Shown here piece after piece: positions 1 to 6,850 of a stretch of DNA of 8,036 bases. Position 1 is the first letter of the stretch. Each line of letters opens with the position of its first letter. The DNA comes from Deltaproteobacteria bacterium (GTDB lineage Bacteria > Desulfobacterota > DSM-4660 > Desulfatiglandales > HGW-15): NCBI GenBank assembly GCA_030671095.1, contig DAOVAK010000100.1, positions 1 through 8,036 of the forward strand, read 5' to 3'. Under the pieces are notes generated by a model, which saw only the letters and a list, made by a program, of their open reading frames with translations, was not told where the DNA came from and ran no database searches. A program made the translations under genes and the position numbers.

Positions 1-2
1 CT

Positions 3-98
3 AGTGATACCCAATTTGACCAGAAAATCCCTATTATTTTTAAATGCTTAGACGAAGGAGCATTTATTGGGCAAGTGTTGAATGATAGGAGGCATTGA
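3..98 (+). other. Possible tail of an upstream gene (weak)
   Basis: The third forward frame is open from the window edge to a TGA at 96-98, giving 31 residues (begins SDTQFDQKIP, ends LNDRRH). It could be the C-terminus of a protein that starts outside the window, but an open frame this short also occurs by chance and I recognise no family. The rest of 1-379 has no gene I can support; short open frames on both strands give unrecognised peptides. Confidence 0.15.
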
Positions 99-365
99 AC
101 TTGAATGCATAAAAATGTTCAGGTATGCAAAATTTTGTAACCAAATTATCCTATTCTATTGTCTGTCTTGTTCAAATGGATGACCCCATCTTCCACTTAA
201 ACGGCCCCAACATCTTGTGGGTGCGCCGCGATTCATAAACTCGTTCCATCAACGCCAAACTCGATGATTCTGACACCGTCCTGACAACTGAACCCCCTTG
301 ACTTCAACAGTGTTTTATTGTTCATTCAACTAAGCGTTTTCCTTCCAATCCGTTAACCTCTATTT

Positions 366-372
366 AGGAGGT
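366..372 (+). promoter_or_regulatory. Strong Shine-Dalgarno for the CHAT gene
   Basis: AGGAGGT lies 7 nt before the ATG at 380. This near-perfect ribosome binding site fixes the start of the large gene. A TTGACT at 298-303 could be a -35 element, but no good -10 hexamer follows at normal spacing, so no promoter is called. Confidence 0.8.
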
Positions 373-379
373 TACCATC

Positions 380-3300
380 ATGGAGAAAATTCTCAGAGGA
401 TTCCGCATCGCCATTTCTTTCAGTTTCCTTAGTCTTTTCATTTTCTATATAGCTGTACCTTTCATTTCTCTTCTTTCAGGCTGCGTAACACCAGCTGACA
501 AAGGAAATGCGAAAGCAGTTTCCCTGGAAGAAGCAAAAAAGGTTACGGCGAAATTTGAAGAAAAGACTTTTACACCCCCACCAAGGACTATCAATGACAT
601 AACACTCGTTCTGGCGCAAGAAAAGCCCAAGGATCTGGAAGCTTTCAAGAGGGCACGTGCCCTTGCAGACAGCGGGCCACCGGTCACAACACATGAATTG
701 AAGCTGGCCAAATTCTACTTTGAAAGAGCCCAGACTGCGCACGAAGTAGGTCGAGCAAATCAGGAGATCGAAGACTATCGATTAGCGGCTAAGTACGGGG
801 AGAAATCCGGGTTCATGTGCCAGACTAATGCACTAATGGGCCTGAGTACTGCTGAGGTTCGGGGGGGAAACTGGTCACAAGCAATTCAAGTTGGCGAGAA
901 GGTCCTTTCGCAGGAAACAAAAGCAAACAGACTTGCAAATTGGAATTCCGTTCTCGCTTGGATGTACGCAAAGATAGGGGACCTCGATTCTGCACGTAAA
1001 GCTCTTGATCGAGCAGAAATGTCGAAGAATATGACAACAGGATGGACCAACTTTCCTAAGAAATGGCGAGACTTGATGAATTCCGCCATCGCTTCAGGTC
1101 GAGCAGCCTATTTGGACGCCTTGGGCAGGCTTAGCGAGGCTGAAGTTCAGCACATAAAGGCCGTGAAACTCTGGCAACCTCACAAGTCAGCATCCCCTTG
1201 GGAATGTGGAACAGCGAAAGTCTTTCCCAGATTGTATAACTGGAAGGTTTCAGATCTTGCTGACAACTTGCGTCGCCAGGGACGCCTTGTAGAGGCCGAA
1301 TTCCAGGCCAGGAAGGCCGTTCGTGGGGCGCTCCAATCACATGGCCTTTATTCGGCCCATACCGCCATGATGGTTTCCAGGCTCAACAAGGTGATTTTCG
1401 AACAAGGTCGCTTTAAGGAGGCTGAGATCCTTGCCAGGGCTAACCTTGATGTGTACAGAAAATCTAGAACAGCCAGGGAATCTGCCTTACTGGCGGAAGC
1501 AAAGTCTGTCCTAGCCAGTGCTATCCTGGCCCAAAGGCGGTGGCATGAGGCCCTTGTAGAATATGATGCAATTCTTGAAGCCTTGAATCCCGACCCGGCT
1601 GCTTATGAGGGGTTCGTCTCGCAGCACCCAAATCTTTGGCTTGCCTTAGTCAAAGGAGATCGAGGCGCCGAAGCCCTCAAACTGGTGGAACCAGCTTACA
1701 ACCTGACAAAAAAGCGCTTTGGTGAGACACATTATAATACTGCCGAAACCGGTGGGATCTTGGCCATGGCATTAAGCGTCACGGGCCAGAGAGATAGGGC
1801 TCTAAGGCAATTTTCAAGATGGGTACCAATTCTGACCAAAAGCTCCAGATTCGTTGAGAGCGGAGGAGAGACCAAATCGGCCAGAGATTTTAGGCTTGGT
1901 CTCATCCTGGACTCGTACATCAGGCTTCTTTCGGAGATTAGCGGCACCGAGTTGGAGAATAGGATGGGTATCGACGCGGCTTCCGAGGCCTTTCGGATTG
2001 CTGATGTGATCAGGGGGCAGAGGGTGAAGCGGGCCCTTGCCGCCTCCAGCGCCAGAGCAGCCACCAAAAGTCCTGAACTGGCGGATCTGGCGCGGCGAGA
2101 GCAGGATGCGCTGGCACAGATCGTTGCATTGAACGGACTTTTATCGGACGTATTGTCAGTCCCAGGTGATCAGCAGAACCCTGATGTCATAAAGGATCTA
2201 AGATCAAGGATTAATCTATTGCGAGGTGCTCGCATCGCCCTAGTTAAAGAGATTGAGGAGCGATTTCCTGACTATGCCAGTCTTGTAAATCCGAAGTCAG
2301 CCAACATTGATGAGGCCAGGAAGAATTTGAGGCCTCGGGAAGCGTTGATCGCTTTTTACATTGGTGATGACAGAAGCTTTGTATGGGCGATTCCTTATAC
2401 GGGTTCAGTGGCATTTAACTCTGCCGATTTAGGCGCAAAGGAAATTGCCAAGATGGTTTCTAAATTAAGGGTAAGTTTGGACCCCAAGGTAAGTATTTTG
2501 GGAGAGATACCGGACTTTGATCTGGAGACTGCCTACAAGTTGTACAAAATATTGCTTCGGCCGATAGAGGCAGGATGGAAGAATGCGAATAACCTGCTCG
2601 TGGTGCCTCACGGGTCTTTAGGTTTTCTGCCGTTTTCTGTTCTTCCGACGAAACCAGTGACATTGGGACCTGAAGCGGAACCCTTGTTTTCCAACTATCG
2701 TGGCGTGCCTTGGTTGACGCGTACCCATACCGTGACGGTACTGCCTTCAGTGGCATCGCTCAGTACCCTCAGGGGACTCCAGCTTGAGGATCCGGGCCGA
2801 CGGCCATTTGTAGGCTTTGGTGACCCTATTTTTAATCGCAAGCAACTTGCACAGGCTCATGATGGAAAGGGCAAAGTTATAACACAACTAGCCAGCCGTG
2901 GAGTACAGTTGAATATCCGGGGTATTCGGGTCACAAAGGATGGAAATGTGGATAACAAACAAATTTCATCAATCCAGCTGGGCGATTTGAATCGTCTTCC
3001 GGATACTGCGGAAGAGCTTAGGAGTATGGCTCAAGCCTTAGGCGCTGATCCGGTTCAGGATGTGTTTTTAGGAAAACGTGCATCGGAGCGTCAGGTTAAA
3101 ACAATGAATTTGGCGGGCCGACGCGTCATCGCTTTTGCATCCCATGCCCTTGTGCCAGGTGATTTGGATGGTCTGGATCAACCGGCTATTGCCCTTTCTG
3201 CACCTTCAATCACAGGAGATAATGAAGATGGTCTGCTGACTATGGGTGAGGTCCTTGGTCTTCGTCTCAATGCGGCCTGGGTAGTACTATCGGCTTGTAA

Positions 3301-3610
3301 TACCGCCGCTGGAGAGGGGACGGGTGCCGAGGCGGTCACGGGCTTGGGTCGGGCGTTCTTCTATGCGGGCACAAGAGCTTTATTGGTAAGCAATTGGCCA
3401 GTAGAAACTACCTCCGCAAAAACACTTACCAGCGAGCTATTTCAGCGGCAGGCTGCTAATCCAAAGCTCAGTCGAGCTGAGGCCCTAAATTACACCATGC
3501 TGCAGTTGATAGACAGGCTGAGCTATATGGATAATAAAGGAAGAGTCGTATTCTCTTATGCCCACCCGATTTTTTGGGCGCCCTTTAGTCTAGTGGGTGA
3601 TGGTGGATGA
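380..3610 (+). CDS. TPR-repeat CHAT-domain (caspase-like) protein, predicted lipoprotein
   Basis: This 1076-residue protein combines an export signal, a helical repeat region and a CHAT peptidase domain (clan CD, related to caspases and separase). The N-terminus has basic residues (K3, R6, R9), a hydrophobic stretch at about 11-33, and a lipobox-like LLSGC with Cys35, followed by Val36. This predicts lipidation and, by the +2 rule, outer-membrane sorting in a Gram-negative cell. Residues about 105-480 are TPR-like helical pairs (e.g. YAKIGDLDSARKALDRAEM near 196-214, QGRLVEAEFQARKAV near 300-314, EQGRFKEAEILARANL near 341-356). A more helical linker spans about 500-640. The CHAT domain covers about 645-1072, with VVPHGSLGFLPFSVLP at 741-756, the likely catalytic His922 in FASHAL and Cys973 in VVLSACNTAAGEG. 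Both dyad residues are present, so it may be active; the substrate is unknown. The start is set by AGGAGGT 7 nt upstream. No partner gene of a known CHAT defence or signalling system is adjacent, and the next item downstream is a mobile element. Confidence 0.93.
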   Translation: MEKILRGFRIAISFSFLSLFIFYIAVPFISLLSGCVTPADKGNAKAVSLEEAKKVTAKFEEKTFTPPPRTINDITLVLAQEKPKDLEAFKRARALADSGPPVTTHELKLAKFYFERAQTAHEVGRANQEIEDYRLAAKYGEKSGFMCQTNALMGLSTAEVRGGNWSQAIQVGEKVLSQETKANRLANWNSVLAWMYAKIGDLDSARKALDRAEMSKNMTTGWTNFPKKWRDLMNSAIASGRAAYLDALGRLSEAEVQHIKAVKLWQPHKSASPWECGTAKVFPRLYNWKVSDLADNLRRQGRLVEAEFQARKAVRGALQSHGLYSAHTAMMVSRLNKVIFEQGRFKEAEILARANLDVYRKSRTARESALLAEAKSVLASAILAQRRWHEALVEYDAILEALNPDPAAYEGFVSQHPNLWLALVKGDRGAEALKLVEPAYNLTKKRFGETHYNTAETGGILAMALSVTGQRDRALRQFSRWVPILTKSSRFVESGGETKSARDFRLGLILDSYIRLLSEISGTELENRMGIDAASEAFRIADVIRGQRVKRALAASSARAATKSPELADLARREQDALAQIVALNGLLSDVLSVPGDQQNPDVIKDLRSRINLLRGARIALVKEIEERFPDYASLVNPKSANIDEARKNLRPREALIAFYIGDDRSFVWAIPYTGSVAFNSADLGAKEIAKMVSKLRVSLDPKVSILGEIPDFDLETAYKLYKILLRPIEAGWKNANNLLVVPHGSLGFLPFSVLPTKPVTLGPEAEPLFSNYRGVPWLTRTHTVTVLPSVASLSTLRGLQLEDPGRRPFVGFGDPIFNRKQLAQAHDGKGKVITQLASRGVQLNIRGIRVTKDGNVDNKQISSIQLGDLNRLPDTAEELRSMAQALGADPVQDVFLGKRASERQVKTMNLAGRRVIAFASHALVPGDLDGLDQPAIALSAPSITGDNEDGLLTMGEVLGLRLNAAWVVLSACNTAAGEGTGAEAVTGLGRAFFYAGTRALLVSNWPVETTSAKTLTSELFQRQAANPKLSRAEALNYTMLQLIDRLSYMDNKGRVVFSYAHPIFWAPFSLVGDGG

Positions 3611-3636
3611 TTGGAAATAAGAAGTAAGAGTAATGA

Positions 3637-3658
3637 TTTGACGTTCTTTTTCGTCGAA
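3637..3658. other. Small hairpin after the CHAT gene
   Basis: TTTGACG (3637-3643) and CGTCGAA (3652-3658) can pair over 7 positions (one G-U) around an 8-nt T-rich loop, 27 nt after the CHAT stop codon. No T-run follows, so it is a poor intrinsic terminator; it may stabilise the 3' end of the message or be chance. Confidence 0.3.
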
Positions 3659-3716
3659 AGGTCCACATCTTGTATATCTTCCCAAGAGACCCAAGCTTTC
3701 CTTTACAAAAGTGAGA

Positions 3717-3740
3717 GGGGGACGCCCTTAAGATTTTAAG
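3717..3740 (+). repeat. Left terminal inverted repeat
   Basis: The core GGGACGCCCTTAAGATT (3719-3735) is repeated inverted at 4192-4208; the wider 24-nt arms match at 22 positions. Within the arm, CTTAA-GATT-TTAAG (3727-3740) forms its own small hairpin, as expected of ends recognised as folded single strands by Y1 transposases. Confidence 0.85.
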
Positions 3741-3776
3741 TTGACGGGCTATTAGAGTATTGATAAATGCGAGTAC

Positions 3777-4182
3777 ATGCCAAGATTAGCCCGACTAGAC
3801 GCACCTGGTGTTTTACATCACATTATGATCAGGGGGATAGAGGGTCGAAAGATATTCAGATTTTGTAAACGATATCCTTTCTCAGGCTAATGAGAAATTT
3901 GAGCACAAATACGAGTTAAAGCGGTTGGGTTATGATCTGAATCGGATTGCATCGAGAGTGGCTGAAATTTACGATATAGAGCTGGATGAAATCTTTTTGA
4001 AAGGCAAACAGCAAAAAAGGGTTAAAGCTAGGAGCCTTTTTTGTTTTTGGGCGGTTCGCGAATTGGGAATTTCCCTTACTGAATTAGCCAGGCGTCTTGG
4101 GATAAGCGTTCCCGGGGTTGGATACTCGGTGGAGAGGGGCGAAATCATTGCGTGCGAGAACAATTATCGATTAATTGAATAA
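3777..4182 (+). pseudogene. IS200/RAYT-like transposase remnant (N- and C-terminal ends fused, centre lost)
   Basis: The ATG at 3777 opens a peptide beginning MPRLARLDAPGVLHHIMIRG, the typical start of an IS200-like/REP-associated tyrosine transposase. It runs to ...GRKIF near 3857, then goes out of register and stops at 3888-3890. From about 3850 the adjacent forward frame is open (open since 3841) and reads SDFVNDILSQANEKFEHKYE, continuing to the TAA at 4180-4182. That second part is the C-terminal domain of the same family, with a DnaA-like helix-turn-helix (RELGISLTELARRLGISVPG). Full-length relatives are about 300 residues, so roughly 170 are missing, including the HUH and catalytic Tyr region. 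The junction is also out of frame. A TTG at 3925 could in principle start an 85-residue HTH-only product, but it has no good ribosome binding site. It cannot be an active transposase. Confidence 0.8.
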
Positions 4183-4186
4183 GTAT

Positions 4187-4210
4187 CTTAGAATCTTAAG
4201 GGCGTCCCGC
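4187..4210 (-). repeat. Right terminal inverted repeat
   Basis: This is the reverse complement of the left arm at 3717-3740 with two mismatches, starting 4 nt after the stop codon of the transposase remnant. The core AATCTTAAGGGCGTCCC lies at 4192-4208. Confidence 0.85.
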
Positions 4211-4245
4211 TATCCACGAGCTATTAATATCTTGTCCATTTAAAG

Positions 4246-4275
4246 TTGACAATTAAAGAAAGTATATCGTATTTA
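4246..4275 (+). promoter_or_regulatory. Candidate promoter upstream of the ubiD-like gene
   Basis: A consensus TTGACA (4246-4251) is followed after 18 nt by TATTTA (4270-4275) in very AT-rich DNA. The -10 is weak. If used, transcription would pass through the GC-rich hairpin at 4304-4324 before reaching ubiD. Confidence 0.35.
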
Positions 4276-4303
4276 ATATATTTATAAAGGTTATAACCTG
4301 ATT

Positions 4304-4324
4304 ACCCCGCCCTGTGGGCGGGGT
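4304..4324. terminator. GC-rich perfect hairpin, possible terminator or attenuator
   Basis: ACCCCGCCC (4304-4312) and GGGCGGGGT (4316-4324) form a perfect 9-bp stem with a TGT loop. The forward side continues TATTCACTTTT, a weak U-tract, so termination is plausible but not textbook. It lies between the mobile element and ubiD and could insulate ubiD from upstream transcription, or sit in its leader if the 4246 promoter is real. Confidence 0.55.
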
Positions 4325-4374
4325 TATTCACTTTTACCGCTTTGAATGGTTTTTTCATGGAAAGAAACATTAAA

Positions 4375-4391
4375 ATTCTAGAAAGTAGAAT
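4375..4391. promoter_or_regulatory. Short inverted repeat abutting the ubiD ribosome binding site
   Basis: ATTCTA-gaaag-TAGAAT is a perfect 6+6-bp inverted repeat ending one base before the AGGGGG Shine-Dalgarno (4392-4397), which is 8 nt from the ATG at 4406. It could be a repressor operator or an RNA hairpin affecting ribosome access; it may also be chance in AT-rich sequence. Confidence 0.35.
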
Positions 4392-4405
4392 AGGGGGTTA
4401 GAAAT

Positions 4406-5809
4406 ATGGCTGATCAGTCCTATCGCTCTTTTTTAAAAAAATTGGAAGATCAGGGTGAGTTGATCCGCTTTACGAGCCAAGTCGATCCGCTTACCAACAT
4501 GGCGGCCGTGGAGTGGAAGGCCTTTAATGAACTGGGAAAATCGAGCCTGTTTACCAATATCAAGGGACATGAAGGCTGGCAGGCCTGCAGTCAGATCCTG
4601 GCCGACAGGAGGCGATGGGCGATCGGACTGGAGGTGGAAGAGAGTGAACTCCTGGATACCATTGGCAATAGACTCAAGGCCCCTGTCCAAACGGTCGATA
4701 TCGGTCGTGACGAGGCCCCGGTTAAAGAGGTTGTTCTTAGGGGAGATGAGGTCGATCTTCAAGATATCCCCTCCATGTTCACATCGGAGAATGACGGGGG
4801 CAGGTATCTTGCATCCGGTATGGCGATTATGAAAGATCCCGATACAGGTATCCGCAACATGTCTGTTCACCGGCAGCAAATCATGGGTAAGGATAAGACC
4901 GGATTTGCCATGGTGCCCCGCCATGCACGTCTCATTTACGATAAGTGCTGTGCACGTAATGCCCCTTTACCGGTTGCCATGGTTTACGGGGTACACCCCG
5001 CGATCTTCTTAAGTTCTGCCTATTCAACCAGTTACGGTACCGATGAATTGACCCTGGCCGGTGCCCTTCTCGGTGAAGGTGTTCGTATGGTCAAGTGTGA
5101 AACCCTTGACCTTGAAGTGCCCGCAGAGGCGGAAATGGTCATTGAGGGCGAGGTAATCCCCGACCATACAGAACCGGAAGGGCCCTATGGCGAAGTCACG
5201 GGAAACTACGCCCAGCTTGGCAAAACTGAGATTTTCAAGGCGAAAGTCATCACCCGTCGCAAAGCCCCGATCTTTTATGCGCTCCATTGCGGTTTTCCTG
5301 TTACCGATGCACAGGCGACAATGGCCCTGGGGATAGAGGTTTCAACCAAGGAGCATCTCCGAAATGTAGAAGGGGGTCTGGATCTATTGGACGTGAGGAC
5401 TATCACTCCGGCGGGGGCCATGATGCTGGTCATTAAATTGAGGCCCCGGGTTGAGGGGCAGGCAAAGACAGCCCTGATGGCGGCCCTTTCAGGGCCTTTC
5501 CTTCATCCCAAGATCGCTGTTGCCGTGGATGAGGACATTGATACAGGGGATATTCGGCAGGTGATGTGGGCCATAACGAATCGGGTTCGGGTCGATCGCG
5601 ACATGGTCATGATTCCCAATACGCGCGTTTTCGCCCTTGACAATTCATCTCCAATTGTCCCCGGCCAAAGCAGTTTCCACCGTATAGGAACCAAGTTGAT
5701 GATTGATGCGACCTTGCCCGCCTCAATTCCAGAAACCGATCAGGATCGATTAGAGCGCGCCATGCCGAAGAATTTTGACTCAATTGATTTGAAGGATTTT
5801 CTGCCATGA
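4406..5809 (+). CDS. UbiD-family prenylated-FMN-dependent (de)carboxylase
   Basis: The 467-residue protein is a full-length UbiD-family enzyme. These enzymes use prenylated FMN to remove or add carboxyl groups on aromatic or unsaturated acids; in anaerobes, paralogues serve degradation of aromatics as well as quinone synthesis. The catalytic signature is intact. NMSVHR supplies Asn151 (metal/phosphate site) and Arg156. His173 (PRHA) and Glu214 (GTDELTLAGAL) fit the other cofactor-metal ligands. EGPYGE gives Glu258 and Glu263, spaced like Glu277 and Glu282 of the fungal enzyme Fdc1. The start is supported by AGGGGG 8 nt upstream and by the usual family N-terminus (SYRSFLKKLEDQGELIRF). No UbiX-type prenyltransferase, needed to make the cofactor, lies in the window, so it must be encoded elsewhere. 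The substrate cannot be read from sequence; a ubiquinone/menaquinone role is no better supported than an aromatic-acid role, so no gene symbol is given. Confidence 0.95.
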   Translation: MADQSYRSFLKKLEDQGELIRFTSQVDPLTNMAAVEWKAFNELGKSSLFTNIKGHEGWQACSQILADRRRWAIGLEVEESELLDTIGNRLKAPVQTVDIGRDEAPVKEVVLRGDEVDLQDIPSMFTSENDGGRYLASGMAIMKDPDTGIRNMSVHRQQIMGKDKTGFAMVPRHARLIYDKCCARNAPLPVAMVYGVHPAIFLSSAYSTSYGTDELTLAGALLGEGVRMVKCETLDLEVPAEAEMVIEGEVIPDHTEPEGPYGEVTGNYAQLGKTEIFKAKVITRRKAPIFYALHCGFPVTDAQATMALGIEVSTKEHLRNVEGGLDLLDVRTITPAGAMMLVIKLRPRVEGQAKTALMAALSGPFLHPKIAVAVDEDIDTGDIRQVMWAITNRVRVDRDMVMIPNTRVFALDNSSPIVPGQSSFHRIGTKLMIDATLPASIPETDQDRLERAMPKNFDSIDLKDFLP

Positions 5810-5842
5810 TAGTGAGTAACGAAAACATTATGATTTTTCTAG

Positions 5843-5878
5843 GCCCAATGGCGATGATCTCTATCTGCCAAGCTGGGC
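5843..5878. terminator. Weak imperfect hairpin after ubiD
   Basis: GCCCA (5843-5847) pairs with TGGGC (5874-5878), and TGGC (5849-5852) with GCCA (5867-5870), around a 14-nt loop, 34 nt after the ubiD stop. Only a broken T-rich tract follows. It could end the ubiD transcript, but the support is slight. The remaining gap up to 6053 between the two convergent genes holds nothing else I can support. Confidence 0.25.
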
Positions 5879-6053
5879 GTTAATGCTTTCTCTTGTAATC
5901 ATTCGTTTCTGACACCAACCAAACCTAACGACTTCGATAAGTAAGGTGGAATTTTGGTCGGGTAGCACTCACTGCTATTGTTGACAATGTAAAGTCCAAA
6001 AATTTCAAGTATTGCGTTTGTCTTCAACAGAGAAACGCATGTTCCAAATCAGG

Positions 6054-6626
6054 TTATTCGGAATTGGCCTTGTATTTCTTGCCTATGTTCCATGCCTTAG
6101 CAAACGGTTCTCCAAGTCTCCAATAGCTGGTATCTGGTTGTGAGAGTATCAGGGGCTTCATCTTCGTAAAATCCAATTTACCATCAGAAAGGAATCTCTC
6201 TTCGGTATAAGTTCCTATGATCTCGCCGATGAAAATCTCATTCGACTCCCTTTCAACGATTTCCACGAGCTTGCATTCCATGTTCAGGGGGCAGTCTTTG
6301 ATCATTGGCGCAGCTTTTAGCTCACCATAGAAGAGATCAAAGATCTTTGATTTATCAGTTCTTTTGCCCGATACAATTCCGCAATAATCAGTCACTTCGG
6401 CCATCTCTTCCGAGGGTAGGCAAACGCTAAACGCATTATTCTCTTTGATTCCAGGGTTGGTGTAATGATTTTTCGCCAGTACTATAGCAATCCTTGGGGG
6501 TTTATAACTGGCCATAGTAAACCATGCAACCGTCATAAAATTTGGCTTGCCATCCACATGGGTCCCTACCAGGGAAACGGGCATAGGATATGCAGGAATC
6601 GTCGAGCCTAAATTGATTTTATCCAT
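6054..6626 (-). CDS. Flavin reductase / flavoredoxin-like FMN-binding protein
   Basis: The 190-residue protein belongs to the flavin-reductase-like split-barrel family, and its length equals that of flavoredoxins from sulfate reducers. The family start is clear (GSTIPAYPMPVSLVGTHVDG), followed by NFMTVAWFTMAS, the FMN-contacting segment PPRIAIVLAKNHYTNPGI (43-60), FSVCLPSEEM (66-75) and VTDYCGIVSGKRTDKSKIF (78-96). Cysteines are at 69, 82, 112 and 118. Members bind FMN and pass electrons between ferredoxin-like or NAD(P)H donors and acceptors; the partners here are unknown. It is cytoplasmic, with no signal peptide. The start is fixed by GGGAGG (plus-strand 6636-6641), 9 nt upstream. It is convergent with ubiD and has its own upstream region, so it is probably transcribed alone. 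A link to the flavin-dependent UbiD enzyme is possible only by proximity. Confidence 0.93.
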   Translation of the reverse strand: MDKINLGSTIPAYPMPVSLVGTHVDGKPNFMTVAWFTMASYKPPRIAIVLAKNHYTNPGIKENNAFSVCLPSEEMAEVTDYCGIVSGKRTDKSKIFDLFYGELKAAPMIKDCPLNMECKLVEIVERESNEIFIGEIIGTYTEERFLSDGKLDFTKMKPLILSQPDTSYWRLGEPFAKAWNIGKKYKANSE

Positions 6627-6651
6627 TCTAAGAAACCTCCCAGATTTTCTT

Positions 6652-6678
6652 ATTCGCTATACGAATTTTAGATTCGCT
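6652..6678 (-). promoter_or_regulatory. Three CGAAT/ATTCG half-sites upstream of the flavin reductase gene
   Basis: On the plus strand ATTCGCT occurs at 6652-6658 and again at 6672-6678, exactly 20 bp apart. Between them CGAAT (6662-6666) forms an inverted repeat with ATTCG (6672-6676). This lies 26-52 bp before the start codon, where an operator would be expected. No clear promoter hexamers accompany it, though TTGACC-17 nt-TACGTT can be read further upstream on the minus strand. Confidence 0.3.
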
Positions 6679-6740
6679 GAACGTAGCACTTAAAGCAATG
6701 AAGGTCAATGGGCCCTGATCCACCATCAAGGCATCATCTG

Positions 6741-6782
6741 CCGTTCGACAGGCTCACGGCCCTGAGCTAAGCCGAAGGGCGG
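6741..6782. repeat. Imperfect palindrome of a common dispersed type
   Basis: GCTCA (6752-6756) pairs with TGAGC (6763-6767), and TTCG (6744-6747) with CGAA (6773-6776), separated by small bulges. The sequence (CCGTTCGACAGGCTCA at its left side) resembles, from memory, a short palindromic repeat found between genes in many bacterial genomes. Its function is not known to me. Confidence 0.55.
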
Positions 6783-6793
6783 TGTTGCCTTCG

Positions 6794-6850
6794 ATCGCTC
6801 CTCCCTGCGGCGTATATCTCCATACGCCTCACTCGTCGCTCCTCGGCGCC
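6794..6850. repeat. Hairpin repeat with flanking TCGCTCCTC direct repeats
   Basis: GGCGTAT (6809-6815) and ATACGCC (6822-6828) form a perfect 7-bp stem over a 6-nt loop. TCGCTCCTC occurs on both sides (6795-6803 and 6836-6844). The whole resembles, from memory, a dispersed intergenic repeat of deltaproteobacterial genomes, in which the stem is kept while the loop varies. Confidence 0.55.

Larger units (their letters stand above)
3717..4210. mobile_element. Internally deleted IS200/RAYT-like element with terminal inverted repeats
   Basis: This 494-bp unit is bounded by 24-bp inverted repeats matching at 22 of 24 positions (perfect 17-bp core). Inside lie only the two ends of a single transposase gene, in the orientation expected of the full element. 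The N-terminal start of a Y1/RAYT-like transposase is joined to its C-terminal DNA-binding domain, with the catalytic centre missing. It therefore looks like a non-autonomous, MITE-like derivative that could move only with a transposase supplied elsewhere. I see no clear target-site duplication; single-strand IS200-type transposition would not make one. It sits between the CHAT gene and the ubiD-like gene and disrupts neither. The family assignment rests on recognised protein ends and is from memory. Confidence 0.75.

Noticed and set aside
172..303. Reverse-strand open frame of about 43 codons (contains ALMERVYESRRTHKMLGPF)
   Set aside because: It looks protein-like and might be a relic, but it has no suitable start signal and I recognise no family.
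1..379. CHAT gene as part of a CRISPR or known multi-gene defence locus
   Set aside because: No repeat-spacer array, cas gene, gasdermin, reverse transcriptase or other known CHAT partner is visible on either side within the window.
3594..3607. Similarity of the CHAT gene 3' end (GATGGTGGAT) to the repeat arm at 6922
   Set aside because: Only about 10 bp match, in a coding context (the Gly-Asp-Gly-Gly codons); chance is the simplest explanation.
4433..4924. Reverse 163-codon open frame inside the ubiD-like gene
   Set aside because: It is antisense to a well-supported UbiD coding region, and its composition is that of a shadow frame.
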